Assembly: GCF_000787575.1 (NCBI RefSeq)
Contig: NW_012236506.1
Coordinates: 190,225 to 254,224 of the forward strand
Length of the DNA stretch: 64,000 nt
Direction of reading: 5' to 3'
Origin: Acytostelium subglobosum LB1
Taxonomy: Eukaryota > Evosea > Eumycetozoa > Acytosteliales > Acytosteliaceae
Shown here: piece after piece, positions 1 to 10,718 of the stretch
How the letters are laid out: each line of letters begins with the position of its first letter
Numbering within the stretch: the first letter of the stretch is position 1
Position numbers and translations under genes: made by a program
Notes under the pieces: model-generated
The model's database searches: none
What the model was told of the DNA's origin: nothing
The model's input: the letters and a program-made list of their open reading frames with translations, nothing else

Positions 1-57
1 TGAGTGATCTTCCCTCAACTCGAATATGTCGGTCGTCCTGGGACCAATGACTCATTC

Positions 58-73
58 ACACTGACGTCAGTGT
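58..73. promoter_or_regulatory. 16-bp palindrome containing a CRE-like TGACGTCA core
   Basis: A perfect palindrome, ACACTGACGTCAGTGT, lies about 215 bp upstream of the NSF start codon. Its core is the classical bZIP/CREB-type site. It is the only striking element seen in bases 1-287, which otherwise hold AT-rich leader sequence and a TA run near 241-258. Binding by a bZIP factor is inference. Confidence 0.4.
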
Positions 74-287
74 ACTTCGTTGAAGAACTTTCAAACTTCA
101 ACACAACCCCTTTGAGCACAAGCAAAACAAACAAAAGGATAATGAATGAAAGAATCTAAAACACATCATTTCATTCGAATTATCTACAACAACAGTTATA
201 GTTAGTTCACTCTATCTTTAATAATTATTATCTTTATCTTTATATATATATATATATAAAACACCATTAATAATATATCATTAATAT

Positions 288-2653
288 ATGGCAAGCTTTA
301 TGAATAAGAACCTCAAATTAAAGGTGACACAGTTCACCTCTGAAGCAGATGCTTTCACCAATCGATGCTTTTTGAATGAGCAAGACTATCAACAGATCCT
401 ACTTCCAGGTGCAGACAAGAGAGAGNAACACAACCTATGTCTCAATCAATGAAATATATACTCTATCAGCATCGTATGTTATGTCGACTGATCAGTCTAT
501 GAATGGAATTGAATACTGATCAATCAATCAACAATCCATGTTTAGTAAATCAAATGGTATCCCACCAGGACATATTGGACTATCAAAGGCACATAGGATG
601 TGGTTACAGTTTGGTCTGAAGGATGAGCTCAATGTTCATGCTTATGACCCTGAGCCATTGTTGGCTGCAACGTTAACATTCAAGATTGATTACTTGGCTG
701 CAAAGAAGTCATCTGTTAAGCACGATGCCAAGCTCATCGCACAGCACATCATCAGAGACTATGCCAACCAGTACTTCACAGAGGGACAGCAGATGTACAT
801 CAACTTTGACCAATGCAACATGAAGTTGCAGGTGTCCAAGCTCGAGCTGACCAAGGAGAGTGGCGACCCCCTCAACAAGCAGGGTTTGCTCAGCACCACG
901 ACACAGGTGATCCTTGTCAAGATGGAGAACGGCTCGATGGATCTCGAGTCCAATGGCCCAATGGTTACCAAGGAGATCTTCAAACAGGAGTGGGACTTCC
1001 AGAACATGGGCATCGGAGGTCTGGACCGCGAGTTCCAGGACATCTTCCGTCGTGCCTTTGCCTCGAGAATCTACCCTCCCGCCATCATTGCCAAGATGGG
1101 TGTGCAGCACGTCAAGGGTATCCTGCTCTTTGGTCCACCAGGAACTGGAAAGACGCTCATTGCCAGACAGATCAGCAAGATGTTGAATGGACGCGAGCCA
1201 AAGATCGTCTCTGGTCCAGAGGTGTTGGGTCGCTATGTCGGTCAGCCCGAGGAGAACATCAGAAACCTGTTCAAGGACGCAGAGATTGAGTACAAGCAGA
1301 GAGGAGATGACTCACAGCTGCATGTGATCATCTTTGATGAGATCGACTCAATTTGTAAGACTAGAGGAACAAAGACTGGAGACGCAGGTGTCAACGACTC
1401 GATCGTCAACCAGCTGTTGGCCAAGATCGAGGGTGTCGAGTCGCTGAACAACATCTTGGTCATTGGTATGACCAACAGAAAGGACATGATCGATGAGGCC
1501 CTGCTCCGTCCAGGCAGACTCGAGGTGCACGTCGAGATCTCGCTTCCCGACGAGCCAGGCCGTGAGCAGATCTTCAAGATCCACACTGCCAAGATGATGG
1601 CCAACAAGATGCTGTCTCAAGACGTCGACTTGCGCTACATGGCCGCTCACACTAAGAACTTCAGTGGTGCTGAGATAGAGGGTGTCGTCAAGGCAGCCAC
1701 CTCATATGCCTTTGCGCGCCAGGTCGACACCAAGAACATCCGTAACGTCCAGCTCAAGCCCGAGGAGCTCAACGTCAACGCCAGCGATTTCAACCGTGCC
1801 CTGCGCGACATCAAGCCAGCGTTCGGTGTGGATGAGGAGCAGTTCAGAAACTACGCAATCAACGGCATCATCCAGTTCGGTCCAACCTTTGAGAAGATTC
1901 AGGCATCTGGCCAAGCATTCATTGATCAAGTGCGTAACTCTAGCCGCACACCATTGGTTTCTGTCCTGCTGCCAGGCAAGCAAGGCTCTGGTAAATCATC
2001 TTTAGCCTCCACTCTTGCCTCCAAATCTGGATTCCCATACATTCGTATCATCAGTCCCGATGACCTTGTCGGTTTCACCGAGGCAGCCAAGTCTGCCAAG
2101 ATTACAAAGGTATGTTATATATATATTTGATTGATTGATTGGAACTATCCGTCACACTAACGAATACGCCACGACGACAACAACAACATAGATATTCGAA
2201 GACTCATACAGATCACCACTTAGCTGCATTGTAGTTGATGACATTGAGAGATTGATTGAGTTTGTCCCAATTGGACCACGTTTCTCCAATACAATCCTTC
2301 AGACATTGATGGTGTTGTTCAAGAGAACACCACCAAGTGGCCGCAAGCTGTTGGTGTTGGCAACGACATCGAATCGCGAAGCCATCAGAGATCTTGGTCT
2401 GGACGAGTGCTTTGCCACTGCTCTCAACGTGCCATCGATCACCAGGCCCGAGGAGTTTAAGAATGTGCTGTTGGAGCTCGACGTGTTCTCTTCAAGCGAA
2501 GCTGACGCAGCCACCAAGGCTTGCTTCCCAGAGGGCACAACCATAACCATCAAGCAACTGATTATGGTCATTGAGATGGCTAGACAAGAGAGAGGCAACC
2601 TCATTGACAACCTCAAAATGGAGTTGGCCGATCTGCAAACTCGCTATTTCTAA
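288..2653 (+). CDS. nsfA: N-ethylmaleimide-sensitive factor (NSF/Sec18), AAA ATPase
   Basis: NSF is the hexameric AAA+ ATPase that works with SNAPs to take apart SNARE complexes after membrane fusion. Exons are 288-473, 546-2109 and 2192-2653, giving about 736 residues, the usual length for the family. The N-domain covers roughly residues 1-205. D1 has Walker A GPPGTGKT near residue 257, Walker B IIFDEID and the family arginine finger region. D2 has the degenerate Walker A GKQGSGKS near residue 538, and the last exon ends in the D2 C-terminal helices. The ATG at 288 opens a typical N-domain. Base 426 is an N that breaks the frame of exon 1; ignoring it restores reading into NTTYVSINEIYTLSAS, which fits NSF. 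Both introns begin with GTATGT. Confidence 0.95.
426..426. other. Single N, probably a spurious inserted base
   Basis: The N falls inside NSF exon 1. With the N counted, the frame runs to an early stop; without it the reading frame continues in phase to the GTATGT donor at 474 and joins exon 2 correctly. The N therefore looks like an assembly insertion, not an unread real base. Confidence 0.8.
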
Positions 2654-3012
2654 TGACCCAAGGCTTGGGCTTGGGCTTGGGCCTTCCCAATACAACCCAT
2701 CATCAGGCCTCATCATGGTAATGGCATAACAATACATGTTTTGTAGTTCAACTTATCTATTATTACTTGATCTACAAGTGCATTACGTGTATGATCCTCA
2801 AAGGACATCATCACACTCACTTATTTGATGTCATTCACTGAAAGTAGTCCAAATTGCAAAAGAGATATTTATTTGATTGTTTGATTAATTGAAGTGAAGT
2901 CACACTTATTAATAAGCTCATCACACCTTTGTACTTCTCATTATCTCTCTCTCCCCTTGTATCTATATTATACATATAAACATTTGTACATAAATAAATA
3001 ACAATAATAATA

Positions 3013-3894
3013 ATGTCATCATCATCACTCAAGTTGTCAATGTCACTAGTATCAAGGTCTGCAATGTACACACCACAGAGCAGAGGCATACTCTGGATGG
3101 GTATGGCCAACTACTCAACTGCACCAAAGAAGCAAACAACAGTAGCCGCAACAGAAGCAAAGACCACAAAGGTAAAGAAGATAGTTGTCCCAGTACAAGA
3201 GTCAACAGAATCCAATCATTTACCAACCAAATCAAAGAAGTCCTCCAAGGTCGACCCAGGCATGTCAAAGAAGGAACTCAAGCTCATCAATATGGTGGAC
3301 AAGGAATTGAAGCCAGCTCGTGGACCAAGTGCCTACACCCTCTATATCAAAGAGCAGTTCGCCTCAAACAAAGGCGCCTCACTCTCAACCATCTCCACCT
3401 CCTGGGCCAAGCTGGATAACTCAGCAAAGGAGGTATGTATTGTACCCTTACCATACCCTACAACACTTGTCCGGCCGGCCACACCTACTTACCAATGTCA
3501 TCATCACTCACTTCACTAACAATAGAGCTATGCAGCCAAGGCGATTGAAATGAAGAAGGAGGTAGAGAAGGAGAATGAAAAGTTGCCAACCAAGCCAAAG
3601 AAGCCAATCACAGCTTACTTGCACTATGTGATGAGTTTGAGAAAGTTGAATCCAAATGTCAAGTATGGAGAGTTGATGGTCAGCGCCGGTGAGAAGTGGA
3701 AGGAGTTGTCAGAGCACGAGAAAAAGTCATTCTATGATATGGTGGAGAAGGAGAAGGCCGTCTACGAGAAGAACCTGAAGATATACAATCAACAAGTCGA
3801 GTTGGTCAAGAACCAAATCAAGGTCGCACTCTTGGAGAAGACCACCGCGAAACAATTGCAACAACAACAAAAGAAGCAACAACAGCAGCAATAG
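3013..3894 (+). CDS. Two-HMG-box protein, TFAM-like, probably mitochondrial
   Basis: Two exons, 3013-3432 and 3526-3894, encode about 262 residues. The N-terminus is rich in Ser, Arg and hydroxylated residues with almost no acidic residues until about residue 50, which suits a mitochondrial presequence. HMG box A (about residues 105-145, starting near ARGPSAYTLYIKEQF) spans the intron. Box B (about residues 165-225) carries KKPITAYLHYVMSLR and GEKWKELSEHEKK. The C-terminus is a Lys/Gln-rich tail ending in a Gln run. Two tandem HMG boxes behind a presequence is the architecture of TFAM/Abf2, which package and transcribe mtDNA. A nuclear HMGB protein is the alternative, and the presequence makes that less likely. 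Confidence 0.7.
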
Positions 3895-4374
3895 TTGAAG
3901 AAGTTGCGAGATAGAGTACTTCACTCACCAAGCTACAGCAGAACCCTACACCTAGCTCACCAAGAATATAATAAACTATGATTGATGTACAGCTGGCCTC
4001 GCTCTTTTGCCATGGGAATGACGTCATTGATGGATGGACTCACGAAACTTCCATAAATGGTCATTTTCCGGATTTATACTTTACAATGTTCGGTCGACTC
4101 TGGTCGGTCACGTCAGTCATTCATTCATGTTGGCACAGTGTACAGATACAAATAACATATAGAATGATCACTCGATTACCTGTCTTTACTCATAGTCAAC
4201 ACATTGTGATGTGTAGCGCTCGGCAACTCACAACTAGTGTGGCGCCAACACTACCACTTACCACTCTAACTTCATCTACTCCATTCAAACAAAGTATGTT
4301 GTTATCACCATCTATCTATCTATCTTTTTATAACTACATACATATATAATATAACTACATAATCCATCGAATCA
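3895..4374. promoter_or_regulatory. Intergenic region with a CRE-like palindrome
   Basis: This 480-bp spacer lies between two plus-strand genes. It holds the 12-bp palindrome AATGACGTCATT at 4017-4028, a second bZIP-type core like the one at 58-73, and a TCTA/CTAT repeat at about 4310-4325. Open frames crossing it have no coding character. It presumably contains the HMG-gene 3' end and the promoter of the next gene. Confidence 0.35.
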
Positions 4375-5558
4375 ATGAGTTGCGAGATAATGGGAATGAG
4401 TAAAGTACTAACAGTGGCAACGTGTATAGGTGCATTGTCAATCATATATAGACACTTTAGTACAGTACCTGTACTTGAGAGTTACGATGCTAGTCCTACT
4501 TCACATCGACCAATCTCTCCCGATCGTTCAAACAATTCTCATGTGTCTAGCAGCAGCATCAGCAGCATAGGTAAAGACAGCGCCACAGTCATTGTCTCCA
4601 CCTCATTGTCATCGTCGTCATCATCGCAAAGACGCAACATAACAAATGTTAACAACAATGACAACAACAACAATGGTAACAGTAACAGTATAGATATGAA
4701 CTCAACATGTGGCTTCTGTCGACCAGAGATGATGAACAGACTGCCAATCAACAATACCATCGAGGAATACGGAAGACACTACTTCATATGTTGCAGCGAT
4801 ACACCTTCACATCTCTGGCCAAGCAAGTTAAACATGCTATCACCTGGCATGTCCTCACTCTACGATGTCATCAAGAGACATGAACGACAACAACTTAGAC
4901 CATCACTATTCACAGGCATTGACACATCCCAGGACAACTCAACCTCCACTTCCAACTCCAACAACTCTTCCACCTCCACCGCGTCCATTACAACATCGGA
5001 CATGTCAACAACGATCTCTCCATTCATTTCAAACATGGACAACTTTGACATCCTGGTATTCCCCGAGATGATCAAGCTGCGCAACATCAACGCGGCATCA
5101 ATGGAGCATGTTCTCACCTACTTTGCCAACAACAACACATTGGACACTCAATCATTCCCAAGCAATATCGACTATGAGCCGATCAATGTAAGAGACATCC
5201 CTACCTCGAACAACACCATGCATGAATGATCCTAACCAATCACATACAGGGGAGATATATATATGTATGCACACATGGACAGAGGGACGCCCGATGCGGC
5301 TTCTGTGGACCGATATTGGTCGATGCCATTAAGAAGGAGATTAAGAGTCGAGGAGTCAATGATGTAAAGGTGTTTGGTATATCACATGTTGGTGGACACA
5401 AGTATGCTGGCAATGTATTACTATTCCCACATGGTCATTGGTATGGCTATGTAACACCGGATGATGTTCCAGCCATTGTAGACTCTGCCCTATCTGGTGA
5501 TGTAATTACCAGGCTTCACCGTGGTACCATGGGACAACCGATTATAAAGTCTCAATAA
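4375..5558 (+). CDS. Sucrase/ferredoxin-like (Apd1 family) thioredoxin-fold protein
   Basis: Exons 4375-5187 and 5250-5558 encode about 373 residues. The family has a thioredoxin-like ferredoxin fold; yeast Apd1 binds a 2Fe-2S cluster through Cys and His ligands. Visible signatures are CGFCRPEM near residue 105, the HYFICCSDTPSHLWPSKL strand-turn near 125, and the hallmark THGQRDARCGFCGP just after the intron, followed by SHVGGHKYAGN and FPHGHWYGYV. The last segments match the C-terminal His motif of the family. The first about 100 residues are low-complexity Ser/Asn/Thr with a short hydrophobic stretch at residues 10-25, possibly an organelle-targeting or anchor segment. A function in redox or metal handling is inferred from the family. 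Confidence 0.8.
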
Positions 5559-5869
5559 CCAACAAATGGGATAGATCCAGACATATATAACAAGATAAAA
5601 AGGATTTGTTGGAACAGGTCTTCGGGATTTCAGTTATAAAGTTTGAAGTTTGGTAGTGATTGCTGTAAGACGACCTTGTTGATCATTCCTATGACCAGGA
5701 ATAATGAGCATGAATTACACGTCATCAATCACATTTATGGGTCATGGGCACACATTATCCAACTCCATGAAACAAAACAGAAACAAAACAGATGATCACA
5801 GAACATCCAATAACTTGGACCTTTTCAATTACCCATCGACCATTGATACAAAGACAGACATACAGACAA

Positions 5870-7197
5870 ATGAAGATACTGATTGCATTTGACAAGTTCA
5901 AGGATTGTATTGGTTCGAAGGAGGTTGGTGACTTGTTGGCAAAGTCTATTGAATCTAGTTGGCTGGAGCAGACTTGTTCCCTTGATATCGATGTGATCTC
6001 TATTAGTGATGGAGGTGAAGGCTTCCTCAAATCATTGACACTTCCCCTTGATCTCACTATACAACGTTGCATTGTAACAGGTATGGTGTTCATTAGTTCA
6101 TTCATTCAATCAATCAAACTGCATTCACTCATTCGATCAATCAATCAATCAAACATACATTAAGGACCTCTTGGCAATAAGATTGAGTCAATGTATGGAT
6201 ACAATAAGGATAGTGGCATTGGTGTTGTTGAGATGGCTTTGGCTTCTGGTATTGAGCTGGTACCATCAGAGTCAAGGAACCCTCTGAATACAACTACAAA
6301 GGGCACAGGCGAACTGATATCTCATGCGATAAACACGAATGGATTGAAAAGGATAATCATTGGCGCAGGTGGATCAGCCACCAACGATGGTGGACTAGGT
6401 GCACTCAATGCACTTGGTGTCAAGGTCACTCTGAACAATGGTGAGCAACCTGATACAATATATGGGAGACACCTTGAGCAACTCGAGTCAGTCGTTATTG
6501 ACAACGATCTCCTGGAACGTCTCAAAGGTGTAACATTCGAGTTCTCGACTGATGTCGTGTCACCATTCGTCGGACCCAAGGGTGCTGTGAACATCTTTGC
6601 CAAACAAAAGGGTGCCAGCTCTGAGGAACGCGTACGTCTCGAGCGTGGAATGATCAACTTGAACAAACTGTTTCCAGTGGACATAAGTCAGGTTGAAGGC
6701 ACTGGGGCTGCTGGTGGTCTGGCCGGCGGCTTCGTATCCATATTCAACGCGCGCATAAGGAAGGGCATCGACTATGTCTGTCAACTCATCAATGTAGAGG
6801 ACAAGATCAAGCAAGCTGACATTATCATCACAGGCGAAGGATGTTTTGATCGATCATCATTAGAGGGCAAGGCTGTATCAAAGGTATGTCTCTCACTCAT
6901 CCACTCAATCAATCACTCAATAACTTACCAATTAATCAACTACAGTTCTTGGACTATGGCAGGCAAAACCAGAAGAAGGTTATAATAATATGTGGAGTTA
7001 GGAAGGATAATGACAATGATGAGCATGATGCGGACATCAAGTTGGAGAAAGATATAGATATTGGACATGGAGCAACAGCTATATTTGATCTGGTTTCGAG
7101 ATATGGTCGCGATGAATCGATGCACAACATTGGACAGTGCTTGGATAGGCTGGTGGCCAGTGACTTGATTAAATGCATCGTTGAGGCACCATTGTAG
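5870..7197 (+). CDS. Glycerate kinase, bacterial GlxK/GarK type
   Basis: Three exons (5870-6080, 6165-6883, 6946-7197) encode about 393 residues, close to the 375-400 of bacterial class II glycerate kinases. The enzyme phosphorylates D-glycerate with ATP, feeding serine or glyoxylate carbon into glycolysis. Diagnostic segments are the N-terminal KILIAFDKFKDCIGS, SDGGEGF near residue 46, GTGELISHAI, the strongly conserved IIGAGGSATNDGGLGALNAL, GTGAAGGLAGGF, and ITGEGCFDRSSLEGKAVSK. The last exon carries the C-terminal KVIIICG strand. This family is not homologous to plant GLYK or animal GLYCTK, so the amoeba copy may be of bacterial ancestry. Introns and local codon use show it is long domesticated. 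Confidence 0.88.
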
Positions 7198-7374
7198 TAT
7201 TAATAGCCATGTTGAATGGATGGATGATCATGCCGTCGTCGGCAATCAATCAATCTTGATCAATCCATCCATCGTTTGCTCGCTGAGTCATCCTCGCGTG
7301 TTGTGACCGACGAATGAGTGAGTGAGTGCAGGGATGAAGCCCTGTTATGCACAAACACTCAAACATGAAGGCAT

Positions 7375-8073
7375 TCATCTCCTCTGCTTCTTCTTTGATT
7401 GTGATTGATCACTTGATGTGCTCTTCTTGTCTGGCGTTGGACTGACATCACCCAGGATATCATCCAACAATCTCTTCTTCACTTCTTCTTTCTTCTTCTC
7501 AAGTGTCTGCTGTTGAGTTGCTATGCTCTCGTGTGATGATGATGCCCCCGAACTACCTGTTGTCTTTGTCGTTTGTTTGCTACCATTAACGATTGACTTT
7601 ACTGCCTGTGTTGATGTCGTCGTAGTCGATGTCGAAGTAGGTGTCTTCTTTTCAGAGTTCAATTTCTAATCAATGATGATGATGATGATGTTAACAAGAT
7701 GTTGGAGTTGTATATCGCTTCAGTATACGTTTGTACATACCTCAATATGTTGATTAAAGTTACCGAATGACATACGACCAGTACTTTTGAAGCCGATGAC
7801 CTCACTCTCACTGCCTGTAGTGAGTGTTTCGCCATCGAATGACCCCTTGGCAACCCAATGTGACTCTTGTATAGACTTCTCCTGTTCCTTCTGTAATTGA
7901 TCACGTAGTTCTGCTTCCTTCCTCCTCTGCATAAACTATACATCATCATACACATAAACATTGAGATGTTAGTAATACAATGATTGCATTGCATTTGAGT
8001 TGAGCTGAGTTGCATAGGGCCATACCTTGAGTCTCTGTAAGTTCTCAGCGAGAACTGGCTTTGATTCTGACAT
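7375..8073 (-). CDS. M-phase phosphoprotein 6 (MPP6), nuclear exosome cofactor
   Basis: Exons on the minus strand are 8073-8026, 7935-7741 and 7665-7375, giving 177 residues. MPP6 tethers the helicase MTR4 to the nuclear RNA exosome and helps 5.8S rRNA maturation. Two family blocks are visible: the N-terminal LAENLQRLKFMQRRKE (residues 8-23, split by intron 1) and GRMSFGNFNQHIEKLN (about residues 69-84), with SHW between them, as in human MPHOSPH6. The C-terminal half is Ser/Thr-rich and ends in a basic KKKQRR, probably a nuclear signal. The gene is convergent with glycerate kinase and divergent from the CNNM gene. Confidence 0.85.
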
Positions 8074-8522
8074 GATTTATTATCTTTATCTCTATTAAGT
8101 AAGTGCACTCGAGTTTGAACAATAAAGACGAACGAAAAAGTGATGTTAACTTTGGGATGTAGCGAATGTGTTATCACCCAGGTGGGGCAAGATCGATCTT
8201 GAGGGTAGTACCCAGAACAAGGATGATAACAGTCAACTGGGATCATTGTAGTATAATATATATCATAATATTAATAATGTTATCAACTCAACAGTAAAGT
8301 CACAACTTCAGTACCAGGCATACCTGAAAGTTCGTTGGACCGATCTCGACGTGGTTGGTTCATTCTATCCTTGCATCATACCCACCCCTTCGTCTAAAAC
8401 TCTGAACAGCAACATCAAATCAATCAAAAGTTCATTCAAACATTATATTATAACTGACTATTCAATATATTTATATATATACACATACTTGATATTTATT
8501 TAAGTACTTTATAACAACAGTG
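8074..8522. promoter_or_regulatory. Divergent promoter region between MPP6 and the CNNM gene
   Basis: This 449-bp region separates two divergent start codons. It contains a perfect 14-bp palindrome, CAAGATCGATCTTG, at 8188-8201, and is AT-rich close to both starts. No coding sequence or RNA gene is supported. Confidence 0.35.
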
Positions 8523-10635
8523 ATGGCTGCATCACCAGAATACATAGTATTCCAATGGGCCTCAATAGTGTTCCTGGTTGCACTCTCTGGTCTGTTTGCA
8601 GGACTGACACTTGGTATCATGTCACTAGATATCACTGGTTTAGAAGTATGTACAAATGAATGTACACCTCATACTCCCTCTCTCAAACTAACAATGAATG
8701 AATGACAGATTGTTATAGCAAGTGGATCACCTAAAGAGAGTAAATATGCAAAGAGAATATACCCTGTTAGACAGAGAGGCAATCTATTGTTGTGTACATT
8801 GTTGTTGGGCAATGTATCGGTCAACTCTTTGTTGGCCATTCTAATGGCAGACATCACAGACTCGGGTCTAATGGGCTTCATGATGTCCACTGTGATCATC
8901 TTGTTGGTGGGCGAGATCATACCGCAGGCGACATGCGCCCGTCATGCATTGGCCATTGGCGCACACACTATCTGGATCGTGTACATCTTCATCTGCATCT
9001 TCTTCCCCTTTTCCTACCCGATCAGCAAGGCGCTCGACCTGATACTGGGCAGCGAGATGGGTACCATCTACAGCAGGCAGCAACTCAAGAAGCTGCTGGA
9101 CATACACAGCGCGCACTCACTAGAGAGTGGCGTCTCGCGAAGTGACGCCACACTGCTCTCGGGTGTGCTGGACTTTGCTTCAAAAACCGTCTCAGACATC
9201 ATGACATCGATTGACAATGTCACAATGCTCGACATTGAGACCAAGCTCGACATACAGGTGCTCACGTCAATCTTGGAGAATGGACACAGCAGGATGCCTG
9301 TGTACGAGGGCGATCGCACCAATATTGTCGGATGTCTACACATTAGAGACCTGGTCATACTCAATCCCGAGGAGAACGTACCACTGCGCACGGTACTCGG
9401 CATGTTCCACAGACAGTTGTTAAAGACATGGCATGATACACCGCTGGAACAGATGCTCAACGAGTTCAAGACGGGCAAGTCACACATGGCCATTGTTCAC
9501 AAGGTCAACAACACTGGTGATGGTGATCCCTACTACGAGAACATTGGTATCGTATGTCTTGAAGACGTACTCGAGGAGATACTACAAGATGATATTTTTG
9601 ATGAAGCTGATGGTATGATCGCGATCACTCAATCATTCAGTCACTCCACTCACTCACTTACACCTTGTCCGCTCGCACAGATCAAACAACAAACTATGTA
9701 GACTACAGGACGATTGGAAGCTTCCAAAGCCAACGAAGGTCTACGGCGACGACTGGCAGACTGACATCACAACAGGTCAAGGCGATATACTCATTCCTCA
9801 ATGGATGCATGCCAGAGTTCTCATCCAAGCTGATATCAGAGAATGCTTTCTCCAATATGTTGGCGGGCAAGGGTACGGACGTGGTGGACTATGAACGGCC
9901 AAAGAAGGGCGACACATTTGTCTACAGACGAGGTGTTCACGATGAGTTCTTCACAATTGTATTGCAAGGCAAGTTGGAGATTCGTTCAGGAAATGAAGGA
10001 TTCCAAAGTGAATGTGGTCCATTCTCCACGCTGGGCCTCAACGCACTCAACACCGATCAATTCATTCCAGACTTTGCTGCCAGAGTCCAATCAGAGACTT
10101 GTCAACTATTGCGGTATGTTTCCACATTGGTCGCGGTCTAACATCACTCTCGCTCACTCACTCACTCACTCAATCACTCAATTACACCAACAGAATAAGC
10201 AAGACTGCATATGATATTGCGATAAAGGCAACGACAGACGAATATAATGCACATGTATTTAGAAAGAATATGATTGGAAATGAAGATGATGACTTGGAGT
10301 CATCATCAATCAATCTTAATAATAGTAATGGAAGGATCAATAACAAACGACATCAACAACATATGTTGCGAACAAGTAACAACAAGACAAACAACAACTC
10401 AATGTCAAAGTCAATGTCAATGTCCAGCAGCGGCTCAAACAACAGATTCCTTACAGGCTCGGGCAAGAACATCAAGACATCCAACAACAACATCAATGGG
10501 GTGCATATCCCGCCACCCATAGTGTCGCCATCCGAACAGCAACATCTATCCAATGGCGTCACATCATCGGCCACGGTCATAGACTCATCATCCGACGATG
10601 ACGACAATGACAATCGACCATTCCTCAGATATTAA
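8523..10635 (+). CDS. CNNM-type (DUF21 plus CBS) membrane transporter
   Basis: Exons 8523-8645, 8709-9612, 9681-10113 and 10194-10635 encode about 633 residues. CNNM/ACDP proteins are Mg2+-transport proteins. The DUF21 membrane domain (residues about 5-175) starts with hydrophobic helix 1 and LSGLFAGLTLGIMSLD, and has GNVSVNSLLAI and LLVGEIIPQATCARHAL. A CBS-pair follows (about 200-345; SIDNVTMLDIE, HSRMPVYEGD, KSHMAIVHKV, GIVCLEDVLEEILQDDIFDE). Residues about 390-500 form a cNMP-binding-like module (FVYRRGVHDEFFTIVLQGKLEI). The C-terminus is a low-complexity Asn/Ser/Met tail. This order matches CNNM rather than bacterial CorC proteins, which end in a CorC_HlyC domain. Confidence 0.9.
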
Positions 10636-10718
10636 TTAATTAATTAATTAGCACAAACAAAACAATGTTTATTATTATGTATTATTATATTCTATCTATC
10701 TCCAATTCTTTCATTTGT

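Noticed and set aside
3978-4349. 123-codon plus-strand frame between the HMG and Apd1-like genes
   Set aside because: It has no conserved segments and ends in a TATC repeat; it overlaps a likely promoter.
7659-8246. 195-codon minus-strand frame spanning the MPP6 introns
   Set aside because: It runs through two introns and the promoter; MPP6 exons explain the coding signal.
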